DNA of 64,000 nucleotides from Cucumis sativus. Taxonomy: Eukaryota > Streptophyta > Magnoliopsida > Cucurbitales > Cucurbitaceae. The position numbers and the translations under genes were made by a program. Location of the stretch: positions 10,602,001-10,666,000 of the forward strand of contig NC_026660.2 in the NCBI RefSeq assembly GCF_000004075.3, in the 5' to 3' direction. Of this stretch, positions 36,401 to 48,819 are shown piece by piece; positions within the stretch are counted from its first letter, which is position 1, and every line of letters starts with the position of its first letter. The notes under the pieces were generated by a model. The model was not told the DNA's origin and did no database searches. It saw only the letters and a list, made by a program, of their open reading frames with translations.

Positions 36401-39068
36401 GGAATTAAAAAAATAATTACATCATGATTAAATAACATTGGAATATATATATATATCCCGAACTATAATTTTATGAGAAAATTATTGTAATTAATTAAGT
36501 TTAGCTTAATATTAAAATGTGATTAACGTGTGATGGGAAAAAGTAAATGATAAGTAATTAATTTGAAAAACATATAAGTAGTTTGGAGTACAAGAAACAT
36601 AAAGAATATGTCTGGATTATAATATATATATATAATAATAATAATAATAAAATTTAAAGATAAAAATAATTAAATTTCCAAATCTGTTGATTATTAAATA
36701 ATTGCCAGCTGTGCATTTATTATGAGTGAGTTAGAATCTTCGCTCCTTTTTGCCACATCAACCTTGTGGTTGAAGCAGATAATTTCTTAATCACGAGAGA
36801 ACCACTTTCACTTTTTACTATTTCATTTCAGACTCTTTCTTCTTTTTTACTTCCTTTGTATTTTATAGATATAACCTATGGTTTTCATTCATCTTTTGTG
36901 ACATAATAATTATGGACCATGGTGTGGAAGATCAAAGGGATACAGTAGCAAAAGGTAGTTAACAACTAGAATATAGTATGATGACATGATTGTTACGGTT
37001 TCTTCTGATTATAATTTTTTAAATGATTTTATTGTTCGAGTTGGATGGTGGATTTGTGGCTGAAAATGTGGTAATTGTTTAATGTCTCTGTTTGAAGAAC
37101 ATAAAAGTTTGGTGGTTGTCGAAACACTTTGGATGTGAGATTTTTTTTTTTGTTTAATTAGAGGTATGATATGGATTACAAAACCTATGGTAGAATAGGT
37201 CGGGTCGTTGTCAAGGATTCTAAGATAGAGTTGTGAGATAAAAGGAGTTTTGATAATAATTTTTTTATTAATTAAGAGAGAATCTTAAGTTCATTTTTGT
37301 ACATATCTATGATTTTTGCATAATTTAGATATTGCTAAAATTAGTTAAATGAAAGTTTCATATTTGTAAATTAAATTACCATTCTTCCAATCCAAATGTT
37401 TCTTATAACTTTTTAGTACATTTACTATTTGTCCAAAAAAAAAATAAGGGAATGTCAATTAAGAATATATATATATATATATATAACTCTTTTATTTTAA
37501 AAAATAAACTCACTTTTAATAATTATATATAAAATAAACTCACTTTTAATAATTATATATATTGAATTTTTTTTCTAGAAAACAATAAGCTCACTTTCAT
37601 ACTATACCCACTAAAGTTTCGTTTTAATATTTACTTTCATCAATTTGACTCTAAATTATATGAACGACTAAAAAAAGAGTATATAAAAAATGAAAAAAAA
37701 AAATTAATTAAGTTACTTCATTTGTGTATTGGTGAAGACATTCATAACATAGAATTAGTTAGGGTTAAAGTTGTGTACTTTCACAAACTTCACAAGTATG
37801 ATTAATTTTTGAAAGAAAAAGAAAAAAAAAAGAAAAGAAAAATAGAATAACTTTAGCTCATCTTTCAAAAGAACAACTTCACTTTATATTCTTTTGTAAA
37901 AAAGTATAATAAAAGAGGAGAAAAAATTATTTTAACGTCTATCTTGCACATTATAATTTTTGTAAACTCTCTAATCTCAGTTCATCCTATTACTAAAACA
38001 ATTAGCTAAATTTGTAAAGTTTAAATTAAAAACTAAATTCATCTTAAACTCATCAACAACAAACTAGTCAAGGTAAGTAACATTTACACAAATATATATC
38101 AATCATCCTCCAATACCTCCTTGTGTGATAACTAATTTTATATCATCAACTAAAATGTTACAAGTTCAAGAAGACGGATCCTAATAAAAAAAATAGAATT
38201 TGGGGTTAGTTAGGTTGTAAGAATATGTGTACAAAATATAAAAAAGAAAGAAAGGGAATGAATGATTAAGAGTGATGAGGGAAAGAGAAAGAGAAAGAGA
38301 AAGTAAAAGTTGTGTTTATGAAGTTGGAAAAGCTATCTTTCATCAATAGTGATAGGGAGTTTACAAATTTACAAAGTGGTGTGTAAGCCTTGTGTGTGTA
38401 TGTGTGTGTCGGTTACCCCTAAAACTCTCGCACACAGCTCATTTTTGCTACTAACCGACATTTCTCTTAACCTTCCATTTTACCTCTCCAACCCCATAAT
38501 TCATTCCTATATCTTTCTATTATTAATTCCATTCATTAATATCTTTTACTAAATTAAAAAAAAAAAACAATCCAGATCTAAAAGTATAAATCTCCAAATT
38601 AATAGAATATATTAAAAATGAAGTGTTGGAATGCCTATCAAACTATAGGTAACAAAAATGAAATTCTAAAACGTAAAATTAATGAGAAATAGAGTTTAAT
38701 TAAATAAAATAAATGTTCAATCCAAACAATATATTTTAATTTCATTACCGATGTTTCAAACACCCTGAAGTTTAGGAATTAAATAAAAATTTAACAACAA
38801 AATACACTTCTTTATTGTTTTATAATCAATATTATAATTACATCCTTTCGTCATTGTACTTATAAATACTATTCTACTGTCATTTTTTTTTTCATCTGAA
38901 ATTTAATTTCTTATATATAATTCTTCCCATGAAAGCTATATCTGAGTCTCATATTTAGCCTATGATTTGAGAAGTTGAAAGTTTCAAAAGTTGTTGGGAC
39001 CAAAAAAAATTGAAAAATGAATAAGTTTAGGGATAAAGACTTTATTTGATAAAAAGAAAAAAAACTAT

Positions 39069-39103
<35 letters not shown>

Positions 39104-42100
39104 GTGTTTGGTCACTTGTCTATGTCCTACTATACTTTACAAATTTGTCCTCAAATTTAGTTACTTATATGTATACTTCAGCTTTTATCCTAATATTACA
39201 TATCATACACACCACTTGTATTTTATTACACTAGTAATTAAAATTGAAGTATTAAAAAACTAAAGTCTTGGTTGACAAAAGATGTATTTTGTGTAGTGAT
39301 TAATTTAAAATAAAGTTTATAGTATGTGTGATATGTTTGAAGGAAGAAAGATGTATATAATGGTGGGGGAGAAAAGGAGGAATGAAAAAAGTGGTTGTGG
39401 CGTGTAAGGTTGGAGGTTAACACAAGGCTCAATGCTACAAATTTCAAAAACAATTCCCCAAAAATCTTGCCTTAACATATGCTCTCTTTCTCCACCTAAA
39501 AGACACACAAATATATAATACAAACATACAAATTATATTTGACCCCTTTCTTTTCCACTTAATTTCCCCAACCTTCCTTTTTTCATTTGTTAAATGTTAC
39601 TTTAATTGAAATTTTGACTCATCTATGTCAATTGATTTGCACTTTTGTGTCCTATTAAGTCATCAATCAAAATATTAATCCCTCCATGATTTTAGTGATC
39701 AATGTATTTGTTTCTTTTTATTATTTGAAATGAGATTGGTATTAGATTTTTATTCCTACTTTTTATGTTTTTGTAAACAATGTTTTGGCATCTTTTATTT
39801 GGATGTGAATTGATATTTTATTTGTTGAAGATTGTTCAAGGTAAGATATTAAGTGTATGGAGTGAGTTTGAGTTGAAATGGTACATTAAAATAGCATAGA
39901 GGAGCTAGCGTGTGTCCCAAAATAAAATTGTTAGTGTTTTGAAGTTCGAGCTAATTAGTTGAGTTGGTATTACATACCAATTTGAATGATACATATTGAA
40001 CTAAGGTTAGATGGGTATCCTACAACTTTGAGGGTCATAAATGTCATTGACATCTCTATTGTCGCATGAAACCCTGAACATATGTTAGAACCACCCCAAA
40101 AGGAGATGACGAGTAATCTCTAAAGGATAGGTATGATTTTTTTTTTTTTCGTTTCTTGCTTAGACGAATTAACGAATCTAAATATTAATTCAAACATCAA
40201 ATTCCAGTAGCGTTGACATTACACTACTGTGAGATTTTTTACTCGAGTCAACAACTCGTTCAAGATTGATCCTAGTCCAAAGGTCAAGAACACTAGGCGT
40301 TAATTTCTTAATAAACAATAAACTTGTTATATTCTTTTTAATCCTAAAATGTTTATTTAACATTTAATTTTGAATTGCGTGTTTTTATATATTTTTAAAA
40401 ACATCTATCAATATTTTCATCAACCGTTCGATAAAAATGAAACTTTGACCATTTAACTATCAATAACGATATTTTAATACATGTATTTTAAATTTTAATT
40501 AACCATTTTTATCTATAAAAGTCGATTCAAATTATTCATTTTTACGTGAAAGGTAGATTTTCATTTTTCATAAAATTGCATTATAACAATGATTAAGAAA
40601 AACAATGTGGATGGGAAAATCACATTCTCGACTTTGTAAGATTTTGTGGGAAAAAAATAAACACTTTTGGACTATGAATAGAATGGGATTCTTTGAGATT
40701 TTTGTCATTTCCATATTTGACTTTATTTTGATAAAATGTCTTTAAAAGCCACAAATCATGAAATTAATTTTTGTCATTTCAAAAAGGAATTAGGAGATTT
40801 AAATAAACCTTATAAAAAGAGAAAACACACCCAATTTTTACCATATAACAAATAATTAAAATAATGCACTTTCAAATATGACTATCTATTATGGTTTTTA
40901 GTATATCATACTTTAATAAATATATTCCCTCATAGTACAATTTGAATCTCTCTTTTTTTCTTCCCTAAATGTAACAAAAACTTTCCAAATTTGCAAACCT
41001 ACCTTGAATTATAAAAGTAATTTAGAAATATTTTGGTTTATTGTATTGTAATTGAAAATGTCAATAAAATAAATAAAGTCAAAATAAAAAAAGGAGAAAA
41101 ATTAATTTATAACCAAAATGAATAAGTTAATTTCACATATTAGTCTAAAAGGAATTAGAATTATAAAAGTAATTTAGTGGAATTAAAGACAAAGCCGACG
41201 GCCAACTTAATTAATTAATAAACATAAAACAATTAATTAAGGTTATAAATAGACATATTAATAATTGCTTCTAACAACAACAACCCATAATTAAATATTA
41301 TATATTCCCAAATCACATTTTTCTTTTCTCTTATTTTACAAGATTTTTTTTTCTTTTTCACAAAATTTAATTAAACCCACACCCACTGATTCCCTTCAAC
41401 AAATGTATTTGAAAAGTTAATCATTTATGTCTTCTTTTTCATAATCTTTTTTCTTTAAAGGGAATTTAATAAATAACCGAATTAACCTAAAATCAGAAAT
41501 GTAAATTCAAAAAGATTTTTTTTCTTCTTTCTTTTTGGGTTTGATGTTTTAAAACGGTAATTTTTCTATTAATATTAACTAATTACGATAATTTTCTTTT
41601 ATATTAATTAATTACATTTCCTTTTCCTTAAGTAAATGCTTTTTTTTCTTTCCTATTATATTAACGTTAATTTGTCTTTGGTTACTTAATGCCATTTTTT
41701 TTCTTCAAAGTACGGTTTGAAAATATTTTCTTTCTCTCTCTCTCTTTTTTGGGTTAAATCAGCCTATAATTGAATAATTATGTATTATTGGTATTGTTAT
41801 TTTATAACAAATTGTTTCTAATAATGAAAATAATTTAAAATTTAATTAAATTTTAGTAAATTTTAAAAGTTTTGGAAGTTTGACATTAGTAGGACGTTTT
41901 GAATTACTTGGTGTAACAAAATGTCATGTAATAATTAAGGGGTCGTTGAGGTAAAAACTATAACAACTATATATTTTGTTACGGTAAATAATATTTGAAG
42001 TCCAAAATTAGCTATTGAAAATATTATTTTAAGATTTTTTTTTACGGTATTTACTATTTGTTATCGGTTTACGCATTAAATATACATTATAACAAACACA

Positions 42101-42945
42101 TTCCTTGATCCAACATATCGAGTAAAAGTGTAAACTTTTGACTTTGATCATATTAGGAAGTATTTTTCTTGTTGAATTATATTAGAATGTTCGTTTTTTT
42201 TAAGTAATTAGAAAAACTAACAATAAGTAAAGGGGTTAATAGTCGAAAAGAGCCCGACCATAAGTAAAAAGAATTGGAATTTATTAAATAATAGAAAATG
42301 AAATTTAGGACGAGTCATTACATAATAACATATTAATTTTCATAAAAAGATCACGATAGGAACAAAATTATTGCTAGCCAATGTTCTTCAATAACTACAT
42401 CGTTACAAACTGAATTAAGAGGGAACATTTTAATAAATCAACCTTACAATTCTTATGGACCGCAATAATTAGTTACGAAGGGAATAACAAAGCTTCTACC
42501 AATAACACAAATATAACTATCTTCAATAACTGGAAAGTACATTGTCATTAATCGAAGTTTACTAACGCGAACTAAGTTGTTACTTACACATATCTTCGAG
42601 GAGAAAATGGGTTTTTTTTGTAACATGTTTTAAAACCCCACTAATTTATTAAGTGTCATTAAATTGATTTAGTTGTATGATTGAACATATCAATCTCTCT
42701 AAACATTAAGTCATGAATAACAATTTTGATTGTTCCTTTTTGTTTCTTTTTCTAGGGTTTTGGGCAGCTAGTTGTTGGGACACAAAAGAACATAGAAGTA
42801 AAATTTAGGGTGAAGGAAGAAAAAAGTATGGTTGTTTTTGCTTTAAAAGTATAGAGCAGGTAATGAAAATGGAAGCAGCCAACCAAACACAAAACTAAGT
42901 AAATTAATAGTAAAATTAAAGACCCAATTATGATCTCTTCTTAAC
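33422..42945. other. AT-rich intergenic desert
   Basis: About 9.5 kb. The first ~0.7 kb belongs to AHL duplication unit 2. Beyond it I see no exon-like open frame. It contains TA and CT microsatellites (for example 35606-35624, 36120-36138, 37467-37486, 39079-39103), an AGAAAG tract at 38280-38303 and a perfect 30-bp direct repeat at 37501-37560. No recognisable transposon protein or structural RNA. Confidence 0.65.
37501..37560. repeat. perfect 30-bp direct repeat, two copies
   Basis: 37501-37530 and 37531-37560 are identical and AT-rich. Confidence 0.95.
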
Positions 42946-42953
42946 TATATATA
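42946..42953 (+). promoter_or_regulatory. TATA box of the CSLA gene
   Basis: TATATATA followed about 35-60 bp later by a CT-rich tract (about 42988-43010), the usual look of a plant core promoter. This places the start of transcription near 42980 and gives a leader of about 410 nt. Confidence 0.65.
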
Positions 42954-43207
42954 CACCCATTTCTCCCTCTCATTAATCACACATACTCTTTCTCTTTCTC
43001 TCTCTCTCTGCTCCACTGCCTTTGCTACTGTTATCCTCTTCTTCAATTTCCTCTTCAAAATTCACTTTTAGTAGCAGAGGCAGAGCTCAATCCATTGGGA
43101 GAGAGAAGAGATCAAAGGCATTTTTCATTCAGAAATTTATAGTTGAAAGGAGATTGAGATCTGAGTTGTAACTTGCGTTTTTTTCTCTTCTGGGTTTCCA
43201 TATTTTC

Positions 43208-43246
43208 ATGGATTTTGTGATAATTGCTTCCCAATTACAGATTTAA
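43208..43246 (+). promoter_or_regulatory. upstream ORF in the CSLA 5' leader
   Basis: The only ATG I found between the inferred transcription start and the main ATG opens a 12-codon frame (MDFVIIASQLQI) that stops 147 nt before the CSLA start. If the leader is unspliced, this uORF could lower translation. Confidence 0.4.
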
Positions 43247-43393
43247 ACCGCACCCACATTACCATTTTTTTGTTTTGTGTTGTTTCTGTTGAAAATCCCA
43301 AAGAACTCATCGATCTATTGGGATTTCCTTCTTCTTTTTCTTCTTCATTCAACTGTCTCTCTGTAATTCGCCGCTCTGTTTCAGAGAGAGGCT

Positions 43394-44864
43394 ATGGCTG
43401 AAACTACACAGATTCTGTTACCGGAGTCATTTCAAGGAGGAAGAGGTGATTTCACTGAACAAATTTGGTTGATATGGGAGCTAATCAAAGCGCCATTGAT
43501 AGTTCCTGTGTTGAGATTAATGGTTTATATCTCATTGGCAATGTCTCTGATGCTTTTCTTTGAAAGGCTTTATATGGGAATTGTTATCATTCTGGTTAAG
43601 CTCTTTTGGAAGAAACCTGAGAAACGATATAAATATGAACCTATTCAGGACGATTTGGAATTGGGAAGCTCAAATTTCCCCCATGTTCTCATTCAAATCC
43701 CAATGTTTAACGAAAGAGAGGTCCTCATTTTGATTTTTAACCTCCCCTGTTTTCTGTTTGGATCGTACATTTTTCACAGAGTTATGAAATCTCTAACACT
43801 CTGTTTGTTACAGGTTTACAAGATCTCCATTGGAGCTGCTTGTGGACTTTCATGGCCGGCCGACCGCCTTGTTATTCAAGTTCTTGACGATTCAACCGAC
43901 CCTGTCATTAAGGTACTCTGAAACTACCATCACAAACTTTCTGCGAGATATGGGTTTTTCAGATTCTCGATTTTTCATTTTCTTTCTCGAGTCGTTTTCC
44001 AATCTCGTGACTCTCTTAACTTTTTTCAACCCATCGTTTTCAATCCAAAAGCCCCTCCAAATCCCGAATTCCTGATTTCATAACACGAAACCCACACGAT
44101 CCTTATCGAATGGAGTTGAATCCGAATCTATTTACCAACACATTTTTCTTTTTTGCAGCAAATGGTTGAACAAGAATGCCTAAGATGGGCAAGTAAAGGA
44201 ATCAACATAACGTATCAAATCAGAGAAACCAGAGGAGGATACAAAGCCGGAGCTCTGAAAGAAGGGCTTAAACGAAGCTATGTTAAACACTGTGAATATG
44301 TCGCGATTTTCGACGCGGATTTCCGGCCGGAGCCGGATTATCTCCGCCGTGCGATTCCGTTCTTGGTGAATAATCCCGATATTGCCCTTGTTCAAGCTCG
44401 GTGGAGATTCGGTAAGTTACTGTTTGTTGTTTAGTTTTCAAGCGTTTTCTTCTTTTCTTTCTTACAGTGAATTCGATAATGCTCTTTGATTCTTTGAAGT
44501 TTAGCTGTGCGTATTTGTTTGTTGGTGGAAAATTAATTAGCGCTGATTAATTCTATTTAAGGGCTTGATTAATTGTTTTGATGTAATTTCCTAGAGTGTC
44601 GGTGGTCTAATAAGAGTAGTCTTTTAAAAAAACAGTAAATGAATAAATAAATAAATAAACAAACAAATTTTTTCTTTTTTTTTTTGGGGATTTATTTATT
44701 TATGGGAATTTTTTTCCTTTTTTTTTTTTAAAAAAAAGAAATTGTTTTTGGTGGGTTTTCCCTTTCTTTTTTTCCTTTTGTTTTCGTGTATTAATTCACT
44801 CTTATCGTCGGCGGGGGGAAAGATTGGATGAAGGAGGGGTCCACAGTGACACACATACACACAC

Positions 44865-44896
<32 letters not shown>

Positions 44897-46002
44897 GGAA
44901 GCATCAATCACGGAGTGGGCCCCAGCGTCTGCCAACATGATCGAGACACATGTTCTACAGAAGCCTCATCACGGGCTGCGGCCCCCATCCCCCCCCCCCC
45001 CCCAAAAGATTTCGATCATTTAAATAAAAAATAAATCAACCCAAATATTTATCATTATTAATAACCGACGACTCAACATCTTCTTTTTCTTTTATACATA
45101 TTTATTTACACACATCACTTTACGTAATTATTTCCATTTTTCTTCAAAGAAAATACAAAAACACTGATTCCTGTACTTTCATATGTGATTGACCTTAGAT
45201 TGTATAATATTAAATAGGTAGTCTCAATTTAGGATCTTGGGTCCTGAAGTTATTTAACAAATTCATTTTATTTTCGTGGTTAATTTTCAAGAATTAGAGT
45301 ACATGTTTTGATACAAATTGAAAGTACAAACAGAAATGATGAGATACTTTCTAAACTTTAAAATTTATTAGATATAATTTGCGTGTGTTTGAATATATGT
45401 ATATATATATATATATATATATTGATATTGGGTTGATACTTCACTTTATTTATTTAATAAAAAATAATTTCTGATAGATTTATAAAATAGTATAATGTAA
45501 TATGATGGGTTTAGTTGGTGAAAGTTTGGACCAATTTTGTTTGGTTTCTAATGCCGCATTAATGGACCTGGAGGAAAGGACCATAATGTCCTCAAGGAGG
45601 GGTATTAATTAGCTTTCTCAAATTATAATTTTAATTATTTATTAATAATTAATAAACACTGAGCCCTATTTAATTATTTAATTATTTAATTTTCGGCTAC
45701 GCAATTATTGGTGGCAACGTAAATAGCCTTCTGCGGATAGTCAACATCCTGTCCCCTAACTCTGGCAGATAATTTCCAGTATTGTCCGGGGTAAAACTGT
45801 CGTTTCACCTCTTGAATTCTTTCTCTCTTTTTTTTTTTCATTTTCCTCTCCCTCTCCGTAAAGTTCGGGGTCCGATGCCTAAGGACGTGGAGAAAGGGGT
45901 AATTTTGTCATTTAGAAAAAAGTTGCCTCCACTCTCCACGTGCCTTTTCTTCAATATATTCTTTTTTAAAAACATAAATAAAAGTCTTTTTACATAATAT
46001 AC

Positions 46003-46040
<38 letters not shown>

Positions 46041-48819
46041 CGGTATTTAAAGTGATTCGTACAATGAGCAGCGCCTTATTGGTAGGCCTCGTTATTGCTA
46101 CCGACACTACTGAAGTTTGTCTTGCTCTGGATGACGTGGCACATTCTTTGCAGTGATCACGTTAGGGGTAAAACAGGAACTCTGTGATTAAAAACTTTTC
46201 TCAATTAATTAACTAATCAAAAGTTGCCAACTCATTCCTCACATGAAACTTCCTCCATGTGGGTCCATACCTGATTATTTGTTACATATCCACGTGGCCT
46301 ACTTTTTTTTCTTTTTCTTTTTCTTTTCTTTTGGTTTTTGCACTAGCTAATGCATACAAAATTATACATGAGTAGTAATAAATCTATTATTACATGAATA
46401 CATTGACTTTACTGTAGCACTCGTTGTTGTATCCATAATTATTCTTCATAGGTACTTGTTGATTTGAGTTGGGAAAGTCATTTTCATAATTTCAAAAATT
46501 CCCCACCCCACAATTATTTTTTTTTCAACTTTGGAAAAAGGGTTTCAAGTAAAATCATTTTTTTATTACAACATTTCATTGATTGATTGATTTTTTTTTT
46601 TTTTTTTTGGAACAGTGAATGCAGATGAGTGTTTGTTGACAAGAATGCAAGAGATGTCTTTGGATTACCATTTTACAGTGGAACAAGAAGTTGGTTCTGC
46701 TACTCATGCCTTCTTTGGCTTCAATGGTATGCTACATTATACTCCATGATTGTGTTTACATTATTATATTAACTCATTCTCTAATCAACTACTTAACTTA
46801 GTCTCTGTTTTTTATTTAATTTTTTCCCCTAAAACTGCTAAAACTAATTTGAAATTTGCAAATCATGGCTATTTATCTTTACAAAGAAGCATATTTTGGT
46901 AATGGGTCTCCACCATTTTATACAAAGATCATCATTAATCTTCGTCATCACTTAAAAGGAATGAATATTGTTTGAACTTGTGCCCAGCCATTCACTTTTT
47001 GTTTCTTAGCTTTAAATGCCCCATTGGGATTATATAAAAGTGATTGGATTAAGTATAGATCTATATCCGTAAATGTATCAAATCACTTCTTTCAATTTAA
47101 ACTTTGATTCATATTGTTCATTACATACGTTTACTCTAATGGTTCATTTTGTAACATTCACATTTGAAGAAACTCACTTACATTTCGATTGTAGGAAGAA
47201 AATGTAAGAGTTCAATAGACTTTAATTATTATAATTTTTCTAAAAATATTTGGTAAGACGAAATCTTGAAGAAATTTTTTTCATACATTTACAGAAATTT
47301 GGGTTATAAATTGGTACAAATATTAGTTTAGAGGTCTAAATCCATGTTTGCCTGTTATTTTTCCATAGACAAAAAAGTAATACATGTGAATGTGACAAAT
47401 GGTGTAGGAACTGCTGGTGTATGGAGAATTGCTGCTATTAATGAGGCAGGTGGATGGAAAGACAGGACCACAGTGGAAGACATGGACCTTGCTGTTAGAG
47501 CTAGTCTTAGAGGCTGGAAATTTGTCTACTTAGGTGACCTGCAGGTAAGAATACATAATTAGCCATCTACATCTATACTTAGTAATATGCTAAAAAACCA
47601 AAATGTTGTTGTGCTGTTTCTTGTCCACTGTCTTTGTCTGATTAGCTCACTAAACCATGAATTTCTTGCCCTGCCAGGTAAAAAGTGAGCTTCCTAGTAC
47701 TTTCAAAGCCTTCCGTTTCCAGCAGCATCGTTGGTCTTGTGGCCCTGCCAATCTTTTCCGCAAAATGGTTATGGAAATTGTCAGAAACAAGGTCTCATTT
47801 CAACCTCTATTTTAATGAATAAGTCAAATAGTTTCTTGTTTTTTATCGTTGTTCATTTGCTTTAAATCATCACTAAATTCAAAAGCTTAAATGGAAAAAG
47901 TAAAATGATTAGTTATAGTTATAACACTTTGAAAAGTAAAATGATTTTTTTAACCCCATGTTTTTTTTCTTCTTGTTGCAGAAAGTTAGATTCTGGAAGA
48001 AAGTTTATGTGATTTATAGTTTCTTCTTTGTGAGGAAGATCATTGCCCATATGGTTACTTTCTTCTTTTACTGCGTTGTTCTTCCTCTCACCATTTTGGT
48101 TCCTGAAGTTTATGTACCAATTTGGGGAGCTGTTTACATTCCTTCGATTATTACCATTTTGAACTCAGTAGGAACTCCAAGGTTTGTTCTTTTTTTTACT
48201 GTCCCAATTATTTATGTTAATTTACAAACAAAACCCAAAATTCATCTTTCTCTTGTGCTACGGTAAATCCAGGTCAATTCACCTTCTGTTCTACTGGATC
48301 CTTTTCGAAAATGTCATGTCGTTGCACCGTACGAAAGCAACATTGATCGGTCTATTGGAAGCCGGTCGAGCCAACGAATGGGTTGTCACTGAAAAACTTG
48401 GAGATGCTCTCAAAAACAAGGCAGCTGCTGATAAGAAAGCAGGTGGCAAAATACCTAAAGTAAGGTTGAGATGCAAATTTGGAGACAGGTAAAAAGATTA
48501 AAAAAAAAATGCAATGTAACTGAAAGTTCTGTTTGAGATCTTTTAAGAGTGTTACTTTTAGGTGAAAGTACTTTTACTTTTTCAAAAGTCATATCATGAC
48601 TTCTGTGCAGATGGACGAACTAATTGATTTTGCTATTTATTTGATATGATAAGCAGAATCAACACATTGGAGCTTGGATTTGCAGCATTCTTGTTCTTAT
48701 GTGGCTGCTATGACTTTGTTCATGGGAAGAACAATTACTTTATTTACCTTTTCCTTCAGACATTCAGCTTTCTGATCACTGGAATTGGATATGTTGGAAC
48801 CATCATCCCAAGCTCTTGA
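43394..48819 (+). CDS. glucomannan 4-beta-mannosyltransferase, CSLA family (GT2)
   Basis: Builds the beta-1,4-mannan or glucomannan backbone from GDP-mannose (and GDP-glucose) in the Golgi. Nine exons: 43394-43720, 43814-43912, 44159-44411, 46616-46726, 47408-47544, 47678-47791, 47982-48181, 48273-48488, 48657-48819, giving 539 residues, normal for CSLA (Arabidopsis CSLA9 is 533). A membrane segment lies near 35-60. The GT2 core follows: DDSTD (134-138), FDADFRP (D194, D196), TVEDMD (E287, D288) and QQHRW (324-328), so every catalytic motif is intact. Further membrane helices follow ([19 protein letters not shown] and the C-terminal [10 protein letters not shown] region). The C-terminus is GTIIPSS. 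The sequence is closest to the CSLA9/CSLA2 type from memory. Intron 3 is unusually long (2.2 kb). Confidence 0.94.
44412..46615 (+). other. long third intron of the CSLA gene
   Basis: 2204 bp in a gene whose other introns are 91-681 bp. It contains a GC-richer island (about 44800-45010) ending in fifteen C in a row (44989-45003), TA tracts (45400-45421 and 46007-46038), and a cluster of ACGT-core elements between 45884 and 46297. No coding similarity. Confidence 0.8.
45884..46297. promoter_or_regulatory. cluster of ACGT-core (bZIP/bHLH-type) motifs inside CSLA intron 3
   Basis: GACGTGG at 45884-45890, CCACGTGC at 45936-45943, TGACGTGGC at 46132-46140 and a palindromic G-box CCACGTGG at 46290-46297. 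These match G-box/ABRE-like sites. Function is not shown by sequence alone. Confidence 0.4.

Noticed and set aside
43721..43813. Open reading through CSLA intron 1 (frame stays open across it)
   Set aside because: The frame is open by chance; GT-AG sites and the family alignment (NEREV followed directly by [10 protein letters not shown]) require removal of this segment.
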